Of a stretch of DNA of 64,000 nt, positions 26,202 to 33,564 are shown piece after piece. A program made the position numbers and the translations under genes. Origin of the DNA: Desulfobotulus pelophilus (GTDB lineage Bacteria > Desulfobacterota > Desulfobacteria > Desulfobacterales > ASO4-4); NCBI RefSeq assembly GCF_026155325.1, contig NZ_JAPFPW010000002.1, positions 1-64,000 of the forward strand, read 5' to 3'. The notes under the pieces were generated by a model. The model did not search any database. It saw only the letters and a program-made list of their open reading frames with translations, and was not told the DNA's origin. How positions within the stretch are numbered: the first letter of the stretch is position 1; each line of letters starts with the position of its first letter.

Positions 26202-27026
26202 ATGAAGACGGAAGCTTTTGAGAGAATGTGGCCGGAAGATGTTGCCACTTACATGAAAGCCCGGAAGGAGAAGGCTTATCTTTTGGTGGATGTCCGTGAA
26301 GATTCGGAATATGGCGAAGAGCATATTCCGGGGGCTCTGCACCTGCCTTTGAGTGAAGTCCCTTCCCGAATCGCTTCGTTTGTGAAAGATGCGGAGAGGG
26401 AACTTATCTTCTATTGTGCCAGGGGAGTGAGGTCCGAAGCTGCCGCTATCATGGGGCGGGAAGTACTGGGGCCGGAGCTGCGGATCATCAGCATGACAGG
26501 TGGCATGGCTGCCTGGGAATCCGGCATCGTGGAAAGTCCGCCGGACCTTTCTCTTTTTTATGGGAACCTTATGGAAGGGACTCACCTGCAACGGGCCATG
26601 GCCCTTGAAAAGGGTGCAGAGTTTTTCTATGGTTTGCTGGCGGAACGCTGGGGGCAGTTCCCACTTGGGGATGTTTTTGCAAAGATGGGTCGTGATGAAG
26701 TGGCCCATGCAAGAATTCTCTGGCGGTTTATGCGGGAAGAGGGCAGTTTTGAGGCGGTGTACGGAAACCTGACAACGGATTTTGCCGAAAGCGGGGAGAG
26801 GCTGAACGATCTTGCTGAACAACTGGAGGCATTTACCGGGGCAGCCTGTGCCGAGGTTCTTGAAACGGCTTTGCGTGTCGAATTGATGGCCTATGACCTT
26901 TACAGGAACCTCGGAGAATCTGCCCAGGGAGAAGAGCGGGATGCCTTTATGACGCTGGCTCAGGCGGAAAAAGCCCATATGGTGCGTCTTGGAGATGCCT
27001 TTGCCCTCTGCGAAGAATCCAGATAA
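26202..27026 (+). CDS. Rhodanese domain fused to rubrerythrin-like ferritin domain
   Basis: 274 residues from the ATG at 26202 with an aggagg site; 33 upstream codons look untranslated. Residues ~1-120 are a rhodanese domain with the catalytic loop CARGVRSE (Cys72) preceded by LLVDVREDSEYGEEHIPGA. Residues ~135-274 are a four-helix ferritin-like domain with helix ligands EKGAEFF, RDEVAHARI, RVELMAYDLY and AEKAHMVRL, giving two Glu and two Glu-x2-His-type di-iron ligand sets. The fusion suggests sulfane-sulfur transfer coupled to di-iron redox chemistry, perhaps peroxide detoxification. It starts 102 bp after the HAD gene and precedes hisE by 9 bp. Confidence 0.85.
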   Translation: MKTEAFERMWPEDVATYMKARKEKAYLLVDVREDSEYGEEHIPGALHLPLSEVPSRIASFVKDAERELIFYCARGVRSEAAAIMGREVLGPELRIISMTGGMAAWESGIVESPPDLSLFYGNLMEGTHLQRAMALEKGAEFFYGLLAERWGQFPLGDVFAKMGRDEVAHARILWRFMREEGSFEAVYGNLTTDFAESGERLNDLAEQLEAFTGAACAEVLETALRVELMAYDLYRNLGESAQGEERDAFMTLAQAEKAHMVRLGDAFALCEESR

Positions 27027-27035
27027 GGAATAGTT

Positions 27036-27299
27036 ATGAAGCGTTTTGAAGAGTTGTTTGCCGAGTTGCAGGAAAAAGCACGAAAAAGACTGCCGGGATC
27101 CGGTACTGTTGCTGCCCTTGATCAGGGAAAGCATTTTATAGGGAAGAAAATACTTGAAGAGGCCGGAGAAGTATGGATGGCCGCAGAGTATGAGGGCCGG
27201 GAGAAAACCGCAGAGGAAATTTCCCAGCTCCTCTATCATGTGCAGGTGATGATGCTTGCCTGTGACCTGAGCCTTGAAGATGTGTATAAATATTTATAA
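27036..27299 (+). CDS. hisE: Phosphoribosyl-ATP pyrophosphatase
   Basis: 87 residues, normal for a stand-alone HisE. It hydrolyses PR-ATP to PR-AMP in the second step of histidine synthesis. The MazG-like metal-binding helix [16 protein letters not shown] and [17 protein letters not shown] are intact. It lies 9 bp after the rhodanese-ferritin gene and 130 bp before hisG. Curiously, the reading frame stays open for 51 codons after its stop and contains a CQHC pair (see findings). Confidence 0.9.
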   Translation: MKRFEELFAELQEKARKRLPGSGTVAALDQGKHFIGKKILEEAGEVWMAAEYEGREKTAEEISQLLYHVQVMMLACDLSLEDVYKYL

Positions 27300-27429
27300 G
27301 GCTTTTGTGCAGAAAGCAGTCTTCCTGTTACCGGTGCAAAAGACCTGAAAATATGTCAGCACTGTTACGAGGTATATGCAGGGCCAGAAGATTTTCTGTG
27401 TCTGCCCTTGATGTTAGAAAGGAAAATCC

Positions 27430-28278
27430 ATGCTGCAGATTGCACTACCCAATAAGGGAAGCCTTTCCGAAGACAGTGTGCGTCTTGTTCGGGAGGCAGG
27501 ATATAATTGCCGCCGTCTGGGCAAGGAGCTGATCATTTCCGATGTGGAGAACGGGATTGATTTTTTCTTTTTACGGCCAAAGGATATTGCTGTTTATGTA
27601 CGGAAAGGGATTCTGGCCCTTGGAATTACAGGCCGGGATCTTGCGCTGGACTCCGGTGCCGGAGTGGTGGAAATCCTGCCTCTTCATTTTGGTAAATCAA
27701 AATTTTGCTATGCGGTCCCTGATAACAGTCCCATAACTCCGGATAATCTGGAAGGCTGCCGTATTGCTACCAGCTATGCAACTCTGGTGGCAAGGGATCT
27801 TGAAGAACGGAAAGTGGCGGCGGAAATTGTTCCTCTGGATGGTGCTGTAGAGATTTCCATCCGACTGGGTGTCGCCGATCTTATTGCCGATGTAGTGCAG
27901 ACGGGCAAAACCCTTAAAGATGCCGGTTTGAAGGTGGTGGGCGAGGTGGTCCTGGAGAGTGAAGCCGTGTTGGTGGGACAGGATGATCGTGTGCTTGAAA
28001 ACCCTTTGGTCAGAACCTTTGTGGAGCGTCTTCAAGGAATTGTTGTCGCCAGAGACTATGTAATTGTGGAGTATGATGTCCCGGAAAGTCTTCTGGAGCA
28101 AGCCTGCTGTATTACGCCCGGTATAGAGTCTCCCACCGTTTCTCCCCTTAGTAAAAAAGGCTGGATGGCCGTGAAAGCCATGGCGAAGAAAAAAGAAGTC
28201 AACGGTATCATGGATGCGCTGACGGCATTAGGTGCCCGCGGTATTATGGTTCTGGATATCCGGACCTGCAGAATTTAA
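27430..28278 (+). CDS. hisG: ATP phosphoribosyltransferase, long form
   Basis: 282 residues, the long (homohexameric) HisG with a C-terminal regulatory domain that binds histidine. MLQIALPNKGSLSEDSVRLV, VADLIADVVQTGKTLKDAGL (PRPP loop) and the C-terminal TVSPLSKKGWMAVKAMAKKK are the expected blocks. It commits ATP and PRPP to histidine synthesis. Because it is long form, no HisZ partner is needed. hisE upstream is the next enzyme in the pathway; the remaining his genes are elsewhere. Confidence 0.93.
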   Translation: MLQIALPNKGSLSEDSVRLVREAGYNCRRLGKELIISDVENGIDFFFLRPKDIAVYVRKGILALGITGRDLALDSGAGVVEILPLHFGKSKFCYAVPDNSPITPDNLEGCRIATSYATLVARDLEERKVAAEIVPLDGAVEISIRLGVADLIADVVQTGKTLKDAGLKVVGEVVLESEAVLVGQDDRVLENPLVRTFVERLQGIVVARDYVIVEYDVPESLLEQACCITPGIESPTVSPLSKKGWMAVKAMAKKKEVNGIMDALTALGARGIMVLDIRTCRI

Positions 28279-28291
28279 AGGAGACGTGTTT

Positions 28292-29665
28292 ATGAAAAAG
28301 GCCCGGGCCCTGATCATTAACCATACACCGGAACCGGAACGCATATGTGCAGCATCGGCAAGGATCTCGACGAAAGAGGGTAGTGCCACAACGATCTATG
28401 AAGAAACGAGGCGTGAAAATATTGGAGGGCTGATCCGCAATGTGATGGGGCTTGGCCATCAGTCCATAGCAGAGCATGCCGTCTTTACCCTTGCCTTTGA
28501 AGATGTTTCCGTTTTTTTTGAACAGTATCTTATTGAGTTCAGGCTGGCCGCTTATACAGTTAAGTCAAGGCGCTATGTAGACTATGCGGGAATGGGGTGG
28601 TTGCGGCCTGATTTTCGCTTTGAAAAGCCGGAGGCAGACCGGTCGAGATTCGAGGCTGTCTATGATGAGCAGATGCAGCGGCTTTTTGATGCCTATGCCC
28701 ACCTTACATCCCTGGGAATTCCCAAGGAAGATGCCCGATTCCTTTTACCCTGCAGCTTCCGGAGCCATATTTATTGTACGATGAATGCACGGGAACTGCT
28801 TCATTTTCTGACAACCAGCCTTTTGGGCCGGGGGAGAGTTTACCCGGAGATCCGCAGTTTGGGGGAATTGATTCTGAATCAGGCCCGTGCCGTACTACCC
28901 GATGTCTTTGATGGTCTGACAGCACCGGAAACCGTGCTGCTGTCTGCAAGGGTGGAGAAGGGGCCGGAAAGGGATTTCTTCAGAAAAACCCGCCTGATTT
29001 CTGGGCCGGAGGATGGAGAAAAGATGGTGGCTCTTGCAGCCTTGATGCGGCAGGGTGTGGGACCGGATGGTGCGGAAAATTTGTTGAGAAAAGATCCCTC
29101 CCTGAAGCAGGCAATGGTGAGGAGGGTTCTTGCGGATGCAAGACCCAGAGAGCTGGAGCAGGTGAACTATACTTTCCATATACCAGGCATCAGTCTTGCA
29201 AGCCTTACCCATATGACCCGTCACAGGATTCAGAATCTTGTAGTTCCGGATTTTGCTCATTATGGCAGACATGGAATGGTATTGCCGGAAACCATCAACC
29301 GCATGCCTGAAGCCCTGATGATTTATCAGGAGGCTGTTGCCGGGAGCGATGCCCTATGGAGAAAAGGGCAGGATGCTGGTCTTGTGCCAGAAGACAGCGT
29401 GTATCTTCTGGTTGCCGGCAATACGACAGACATTTATTCTACAATGAATGCGAGGCAGCTTTTTCATTTTCTGCGCCTGAGAACCTGCTTCCGGGCCCAA
29501 TGGGAAATAAGGGAGATTGCATGGGAAATGCGTGCTCTGCTGATGGAGAGGGACCCAGGTCTTTTTCACCTGGCAGGCCCGGGATGCGGTCACGGTGGGA
29601 GGTGTCCGGAAGGCCGCATGTCCTGTGGTCGCATGGCAGAGGTGCGGGAGCGTATGGGACAGTGA
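28292..29665 (+). CDS. thyX: Tandem-domain FAD-dependent thymidylate synthase-like protein
   Basis: 457 residues from the ATG at 28292 (aaaggag), about twice a normal ThyX of 220-260. Two ThyX-like halves are visible: each has a MNAREL(L/F)HFL-type helix (164-173 and 385-394). The RHRxxS...SxRY signature is split. The N-terminal half keeps SRRY (92-95) but has EFR in place of RHR (82-84); the C-terminal half keeps RHR (310-312) but lacks the Ser. The C-terminal end carries GPGCGHGGRCPEGRMSCG, as in many anaerobe ThyX. A dTMP-forming role with FAD and methylene-folate is likely but not certain. It starts 13 bp after hisG. Confidence 0.78.
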   Translation: MKKARALIINHTPEPERICAASARISTKEGSATTIYEETRRENIGGLIRNVMGLGHQSIAEHAVFTLAFEDVSVFFEQYLIEFRLAAYTVKSRRYVDYAGMGWLRPDFRFEKPEADRSRFEAVYDEQMQRLFDAYAHLTSLGIPKEDARFLLPCSFRSHIYCTMNARELLHFLTTSLLGRGRVYPEIRSLGELILNQARAVLPDVFDGLTAPETVLLSARVEKGPERDFFRKTRLISGPEDGEKMVALAALMRQGVGPDGAENLLRKDPSLKQAMVRRVLADARPRELEQVNYTFHIPGISLASLTHMTRHRIQNLVVPDFAHYGRHGMVLPETINRMPEALMIYQEAVAGSDALWRKGQDAGLVPEDSVYLLVAGNTTDIYSTMNARQLFHFLRLRTCFRAQWEIREIAWEMRALLMERDPGLFHLAGPGCGHGGRCPEGRMSCGRMAEVRERMGQ

Positions 29666-29703
29666 GCCGTGCTGAAGGGGCGGCCGGATTGCAAAAAAAG
29701 AGT

Positions 29704-29922
29704 TTAGGCAAGAATATCTTTTTTGGTGGTTTTGCTGTGGGTGTTGCCGGGTTTTGGCGTATAAAAATGGCAGGGTTGGCCTGAACTACGGAAAACGGCA
29801 AGGGAAGGCATTTCCCGGCTTTTGAAGTTAAGTCCGCGACAGCCATGGGGAAACTTCGGCTCCCAGGTGATATAGTAATGGCGGCAGCGATAGCAGTTGA
29901 TTCGTTTTTTTTGAGTTTTCAT
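29704..29922 (-). CDS. Small Cys-rich conserved protein
   Basis: 72 residues. The core INCYRCRHYYITWEPKFPHG, Cys just after it (GCRGL), and FKSREMPSLAVFRSSGQPC match a small conserved protein of anaerobic bacteria that is often mislabelled as a uracil-DNA glycosylase. Its C-x2-C plus later Cys pair suggests a zinc-binding or iron-sulfur mini-domain; function unknown. The much longer open frame that contains it (to 30894) overlaps the adenylate cyclase and is not itself a gene. The ATG at 29922 has no clear ribosome binding site, and an upstream start on the same frame is possible. Convergent with thyX, 38 bp apart. Confidence 0.7.
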   Translation of the reverse strand: MKTQKKRINCYRCRHYYITWEPKFPHGCRGLNFKSREMPSLAVFRSSGQPCHFYTPKPGNTHSKTTKKDILA

Positions 29923-30003
29923 GTTTTTCGATGGGTTGCAGATTGAGCCCGTGCTGGGATATTTTTTTACCACTTTGCGCCATCTTACTCCTTTACCAGA
30001 TGG

Positions 30004-31911
30004 ATGACAAGATATCGGAGCATGCGCCCTGTGATAGAACAAAAGATTATTCGAAATCTTAAAAAATTTGAATCTTACAATAAAGATCGCCATAGAATGT
30101 TTGTGGAATGCAGCCCCAGAGAAGCTGTACAGATTCTCTATCTTCTTCCTTGGATGCTGAGCGTTAATCATCCCAAAGTGCCGGGATATATTGATGGAGC
30201 ACGCCATTCCTTCAGGGTTCATGGTGTGGATCGCAGTGCTGAAATCAAAAAAAGAGATTCTTCTTTTCGCCGTCTTTTTGGTGTGGGTGATGCCGTTCTT
30301 TTTGCCCGAAAAGCAGTGCGGTCCATTGAAGGGCTTTACTCCATCGGGAGCGCTGGCACCCTGGCCCAGACCCAGGATTCCGATTGTGATATATGGATCT
30401 GCTGTGACAGCAAGGTTATTGGCATGGAGGGATGGAAAGTACTGCAACAGAAGGTCAATATTATCAAAGACTGGCTGGATACGCATTGTCGCATGCCGGT
30501 ATATTTTTTTTTGTCGGATCTGGAGGCCATCCGCCGGGGTGATTTTGGTCGTGCGGTGGACGAGGGCTCCGGATCTGCACAGAAAAATGTTCTGAAAGAA
30601 GAATTTTACCGTACATCTATTGTCATCCTGGGTAAAGTTCCGTTCTGGTGGGTCTGCTGGGATAGGGAAGGAGTCCTTTCTTACGAAGAGACTTGGGCGG
30701 GTGTATGTGAGGGAGGGCGTCTCTGCGATGATCTTGTCAATCTTGGAGGTCTGGATACGGTAAGCTATCAGGAGTTTTTGGGGGCGGCCCTCTGGCAGCT
30801 GCACAAGGCACTGACAAGTCCTCTGAAGTCTGTCATTAAAATGACTTTTCTTCACATGTATCTTGATCGTCCCCATGAGGTCCTGCCCTGCCACCGGTTC
30901 CGGGAGCAGGTGCTGGGCGAGGAAAGGGGCTTTCAGGATCCTGTCAGCTTTTCCATGGAACTTATCCTTCGGGAGTACGGATCACAGCTTCCTGACGATG
31001 AACACAGGCTGCTGGTCCGTTGTTTTTATCTGCGGTGCAGCTTAACAGCCTTTGAAACCAAGCGTTCCATGCGAAAGGCCCAGTCTCAGGGGTTTGTACA
31101 GACGGCAGGGCTTTCCCACGACGACTGTTTTGAACTGGATGCTTTTGAAGAGTGGGATGCGGCCAGGCAGGTTCGGTTGGGAAAAATGATGATGCTGCGC
31201 CTGTTCCGTTTTTACGAGGACATTGTCCGAAAAGCAGCCGGGGTAGCCAGCATTATGGACCGTCGGGATCTTACGGTGCTGGGTCGAAGGATCACGGCGA
31301 TTTATCAGAAAAAAAAGTTCAAGGTGGTGCATCTGCCAAGGCCAGGCCAAGCCTTTAATTTAGCCTCCCTGGAGTTTGTCTGGTCCGGGTCTGGATGGAA
31401 ACTTTACTCCGGTTCAGGGCGCGAGGTGCCCCTGCTGGCAGAAGTGAACATACTGGAGGCCGTTGCCTTTGGTGTATGGAATGGTCTCTATGACCGAACA
31501 GCTATGCGTATGGAACCCAACGCTACCAGTGTAAGTCTCCAGGAAATTATTAATCTTTCTGAAAAGATTAAAGATATTTTTGGTGTCTGCGATGTTGTGG
31601 AAAGGGATGCGGACGTTTTTCTGAAGGCAGAGCGCTTTACCAAGATTCTGATTGTGATCAGCTTTGAAAAAAGTCCTTATGAGAAGGACATCAATGACCT
31701 GGGGGTTATTTTTGCCAATGCATGGGGTGAGCTGTATGTGCGTCGTTTTCAGTCTCCCTTTGCTCTGAATGCTTTTATGCGGAAATATAAAACGGGGAAC
31801 CCCGGTCTTGAAGTTTACTACTATCTTCAGCGTAACGCATCGTATTATGAAAAAATTATTGAAAGAACCAAGCGCCTTACGGCACTTTTTCTTGGGTCCG
31901 GTTCCGGATAA
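30004..31911 (+). CDS. Class I adenylate cyclase-like protein
   Basis: 635 residues. The catalytic nucleotidyltransferase motif IGSAGTLAQTQDSDCDIWIC (Gly-Ser at 115-116, Asp127 and Asp129 as metal ligands) closely mirrors the SDLDIWVC region of enterobacterial CyaA. FRVHGVDRS ahead of it and the C-terminal half belong to the same family. It would make cAMP from ATP. It is shorter than the ~850-residue enteric enzyme, which suggests that the glucose-sensitive regulatory C-terminus is absent or replaced. The start at 30004 is assigned by frame; its ribosome binding site is poor. A GntR regulator follows 26 bp downstream. Confidence 0.78.
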   Translation: MTRYRSMRPVIEQKIIRNLKKFESYNKDRHRMFVECSPREAVQILYLLPWMLSVNHPKVPGYIDGARHSFRVHGVDRSAEIKKRDSSFRRLFGVGDAVLFARKAVRSIEGLYSIGSAGTLAQTQDSDCDIWICCDSKVIGMEGWKVLQQKVNIIKDWLDTHCRMPVYFFLSDLEAIRRGDFGRAVDEGSGSAQKNVLKEEFYRTSIVILGKVPFWWVCWDREGVLSYEETWAGVCEGGRLCDDLVNLGGLDTVSYQEFLGAALWQLHKALTSPLKSVIKMTFLHMYLDRPHEVLPCHRFREQVLGEERGFQDPVSFSMELILREYGSQLPDDEHRLLVRCFYLRCSLTAFETKRSMRKAQSQGFVQTAGLSHDDCFELDAFEEWDAARQVRLGKMMMLRLFRFYEDIVRKAAGVASIMDRRDLTVLGRRITAIYQKKKFKVVHLPRPGQAFNLASLEFVWSGSGWKLYSGSGREVPLLAEVNILEAVAFGVWNGLYDRTAMRMEPNATSVSLQEIINLSEKIKDIFGVCDVVERDADVFLKAERFTKILIVISFEKSPYEKDINDLGVIFANAWGELYVRRFQSPFALNAFMRKYKTGNPGLEVYYYLQRNASYYEKIIERTKRLTALFLGSGSG

Positions 31912-31937
31912 TTCAGAAATACGACGGGAGGAAGGCA

Positions 31938-32582
31938 ATGAGGATCCGGTCCCTTGCGGAACAGGCCCGTGCGGGGCTTGAGAAAATGATAGTGTTTAAT
32001 GAACTGGAAGCACAACGTTTGTATACGGAAAAACAGCTGGCCATGCGTCTGGGGCTGGGGCGAACTCCCGTAAGGGAGGCTCTGCAGCGGCTTTCTCATG
32101 ATCGCATGGTGGAGGTGCATGCCCGCCGTGGTATTCAGGTTGCTCCTCTGACAGTGAAGGATCAGTTGCGGGTTCTGGAAGTGAGGCGGGCCATCGAGGG
32201 TGCCTGTGTACAGCATGCCGCAATGAGGGCAACAGAAGAGCAAAAAATACAGATGCTCGTTCTGGGGAAAGGCATTATGGAAGCTGCCATGCTGGATGAT
32301 GATGCCGAGGTATTGAACTGTCTCAGGGAGATTCATGACTGCCTTGTCACGGCCACCCAGAATCTTTTTTTTGCTCAGGCCATGAGTCCGCTTCTCAGCA
32401 GGTCAAGACGGTTCTGGTTTATGAACAAAGGGGCTGCCGATTCACGCAGGGGAGCATTATTGTATCACCGTGTTCTTTGTTCTGTTTCCCGGGGAGATTG
32501 CGAGATGGCAAAAAAGGCTTCCCGTGATTTGATGGATTATCTGAAATTTTTCGCAGAAAGCAGGCAGGATTCGGAAAGATAA
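31938..32582 (+). CDS. GntR-family transcriptional regulator (FCD subfamily)
   Basis: 214 residues with a cgggagg site upstream. Residues ~1-70 are a winged helix with the GntR signature LGLGRTPVREALQRLSHDRMV, and ~78-205 an all-helical FCD ligand-binding domain with DLRVLEVR-like and HDCLV segments. FCD regulators usually bind small organic acids, often with a metal ion bound by Asp and His residues. It lies 26 bp after the adenylate cyclase gene, so it is likely co-transcribed. Its target genes are not evident; the tRNA block downstream is on the other strand. Confidence 0.88.
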   Translation: MRIRSLAEQARAGLEKMIVFNELEAQRLYTEKQLAMRLGLGRTPVREALQRLSHDRMVEVHARRGIQVAPLTVKDQLRVLEVRRAIEGACVQHAAMRATEEQKIQMLVLGKGIMEAAMLDDDAEVLNCLREIHDCLVTATQNLFFAQAMSPLLSRSRRFWFMNKGAADSRRGALLYHRVLCSVSRGDCEMAKKASRDLMDYLKFFAESRQDSER

Positions 32583-32583
32583 G

Positions 32584-32661
32584 TGGCGTCCCCAAGGGGA
32601 TTCGAACCCCTGTCGCCGGCGTGAAAGGCCGGTGTCCTGGACCGGGCTAGACGATGGGGAC
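32584..32661 (-). tRNA. tRNA-Glu (TTC), copy 2
   Basis: 78 nt including an encoded CCA. On the minus strand the 5' GTCCCCA pairs with the 3' end, the anticodon loop reads CTTTCAC (TTC), and the T arm has GGTTCGAATC. It is the last tRNA of the array. Identical in sequence to the copy at 32926-33003. Confidence 0.96.
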
Positions 32662-32664
32662 GCA

Positions 32665-32749
32665 TGGTGGTGGGGGGAGGATTTGAACCTCCGAAGGCTT
32701 GGCCGGCAGATTTACAGTCTGCTCCCTTTGACCGCTCGGGAACCCCACC
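32665..32749 (-). tRNA. tRNA-Tyr (GTA), copy 2
   Basis: 85 nt with encoded CCA. Class II with a long variable arm; the anticodon loop reads CTGTAAA (GTA) and the T arm GGTTCAAATCC. Only 3 nt separate it from the tRNA-Glu that follows. Identical to the copy at 33007-33091. Confidence 0.96.
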
Positions 32750-32833
32750 CCGAATAAAATGTCATTTTCAATGTGATAGCAATGAAAATGACACAGGCAC
32801 TACATGTAAGAATATACTAGATATTGTAAAATA

Positions 32834-32918
32834 TGGTACCGAAGGCCGGACTTGAACCGGCACGGGTCTCCCCACTGCGCCCTCAACACAGCGTGTCTAC
32901 CTATTCCACCACTTCGGC
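32834..32918 (-). tRNA. tRNA-Leu (GAG), copy 2
   Basis: 85 nt with encoded CCA and a long variable arm. The anticodon stem CTGTG/CGCAG encloses TTGAGGG (GAG, reading CUU/CUC). Identical to the copy at 33172-33256. It lies 7 nt downstream of the first tRNA-Glu and 84 nt upstream of the second tRNA-Tyr. Confidence 0.96.
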
Positions 32919-32925
32919 ATATTTT

Positions 32926-33003
32926 TGGCGTCCCCAAGGGGATTCGAACCCCTGTCGCCGGCGTGAAAGGCCGGTGTCCTGGACCGGGCTAGACGATGGG
33001 GAC
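32926..33003 (-). tRNA. tRNA-Glu (TTC), copy 1
   Basis: Same 78-nt sequence as 32584-32661, including CCA. Follows tRNA-Tyr by 3 nt in the direction of transcription. Confidence 0.96.
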
Positions 33004-33006
33004 GCA

Positions 33007-33091
33007 TGGTGGTGGGGGGAGGATTTGAACCTCCGAAGGCTTGGCCGGCAGATTTACAGTCTGCTCCCTTTGACCGCTCGGGAACCCCACC
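33007..33091 (-). tRNA. tRNA-Tyr (GTA), copy 1
   Basis: Same 85-nt sequence as 32665-32749, including CCA. It is separated from the upstream tRNA-Leu by 80 nt of spacer that is unrelated to the spacer in the second repeat. Confidence 0.96.
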
Positions 33092-33171
33092 TGAACTTAG
33101 GATTACTTACATACAAATAGCAGGCAAGTAATCATCAATCGAAGAGCACAACTAACAATAATAACTTATTA

Positions 33172-33256
33172 TGGTACCGAAGGCCGGACTTGAACCGGCA
33201 CGGGTCTCCCCACTGCGCCCTCAACACAGCGTGTCTACCTATTCCACCACTTCGGC
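33172..33256 (-). tRNA. tRNA-Leu (GAG), copy 1
   Basis: Same 85-nt sequence as 32834-32918, including CCA. It begins 8 nt after the secG stop codon and is probably released from the gap-tpiA-secG transcript by RNase processing. Confidence 0.96.
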
Positions 33257-33264
33257 ATAGAAAC

Positions 33265-33564
33265 TTATTCCACTGGGACCGACTGTGCTGCCGGCTGGCT
33301 AATGCCTGTGCTCGGCATAACAGAGGTTTCCTGCTTGTTGCCGGAAATATAAGCAAGACTTAAAGAAGTCAGCATAAACAGAATGGCAATGCCTGTTGTT
33401 ATTTTACCCATGAGAGTCTGTCCACCGGAAGGACCAAGCAGTGCCTGACTGGATCCACTCCCAAAGGCAGCACCCATTTCAGCACCTTTACCGGCCTGAA
33501 GCAGAACGATGAGTATCAGGGTGAAGCATATAATCACATGAAGCGTAACGAGCAGGGTCGTCAT
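33265..33564 (-). CDS. secG: Protein-export membrane protein SecG
   Basis: 99 residues with two transmembrane helices (~3-22 and ~52-72) around the conserved loop LLQAGKGAEMGAAFGSGSSQ, the SecG signature. It assists SecYE/SecA translocation. It overlaps the tpiA stop by one base and is followed 8 nt later by tRNA-Leu. The tpiA-secG-tRNA-Leu order is common in proteobacteria. Confidence 0.95.
   Translation of the reverse strand: MTTLLVTLHVIICFTLILIVLLQAGKGAEMGAAFGSGSSQALLGPSGGQTLMGKITTGIAILFMLTSLSLAYISGNKQETSVMPSTGISQPAAQSVPVE

Larger units (their letters stand above)
32584..33256 (-). repeat. Tandemly duplicated Leu-Tyr-Glu tRNA block
   Basis: Two copies of the order Leu-Tyr-Glu lie head to tail with a period of 338-342 bp. 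All three tRNA pairs are identical, and so is the 3-nt Tyr-Glu gap. The Leu-Tyr spacers (32750-32833 and 33092-33171) do not match each other. The first of these holds an 11-bp inverted repeat, tgtcattttca (32760-32770) with 32783-32793, absent from the second. Confidence 0.9.

Noticed and set aside
26160-27239. 359-codon minus-strand frame
   Set aside because: Antisense to the rhodanese-ferritin fusion and hisE, both clearly real. Composition (many Phe, His, Ser) is that of a reverse-complement artefact.
29704-30894. 396-codon minus-strand frame
   Set aside because: Most of it lies antisense to the class I adenylate cyclase, whose catalytic motif is intact. Only the last 72 codons (29704-29922) have their own family-like sequence.
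32584-33256. tRNA cluster as the attachment site of a genomic island
   Set aside because: No integrase or partial tRNA repeat is found on either side, and flanking genes are housekeeping genes in normal order.
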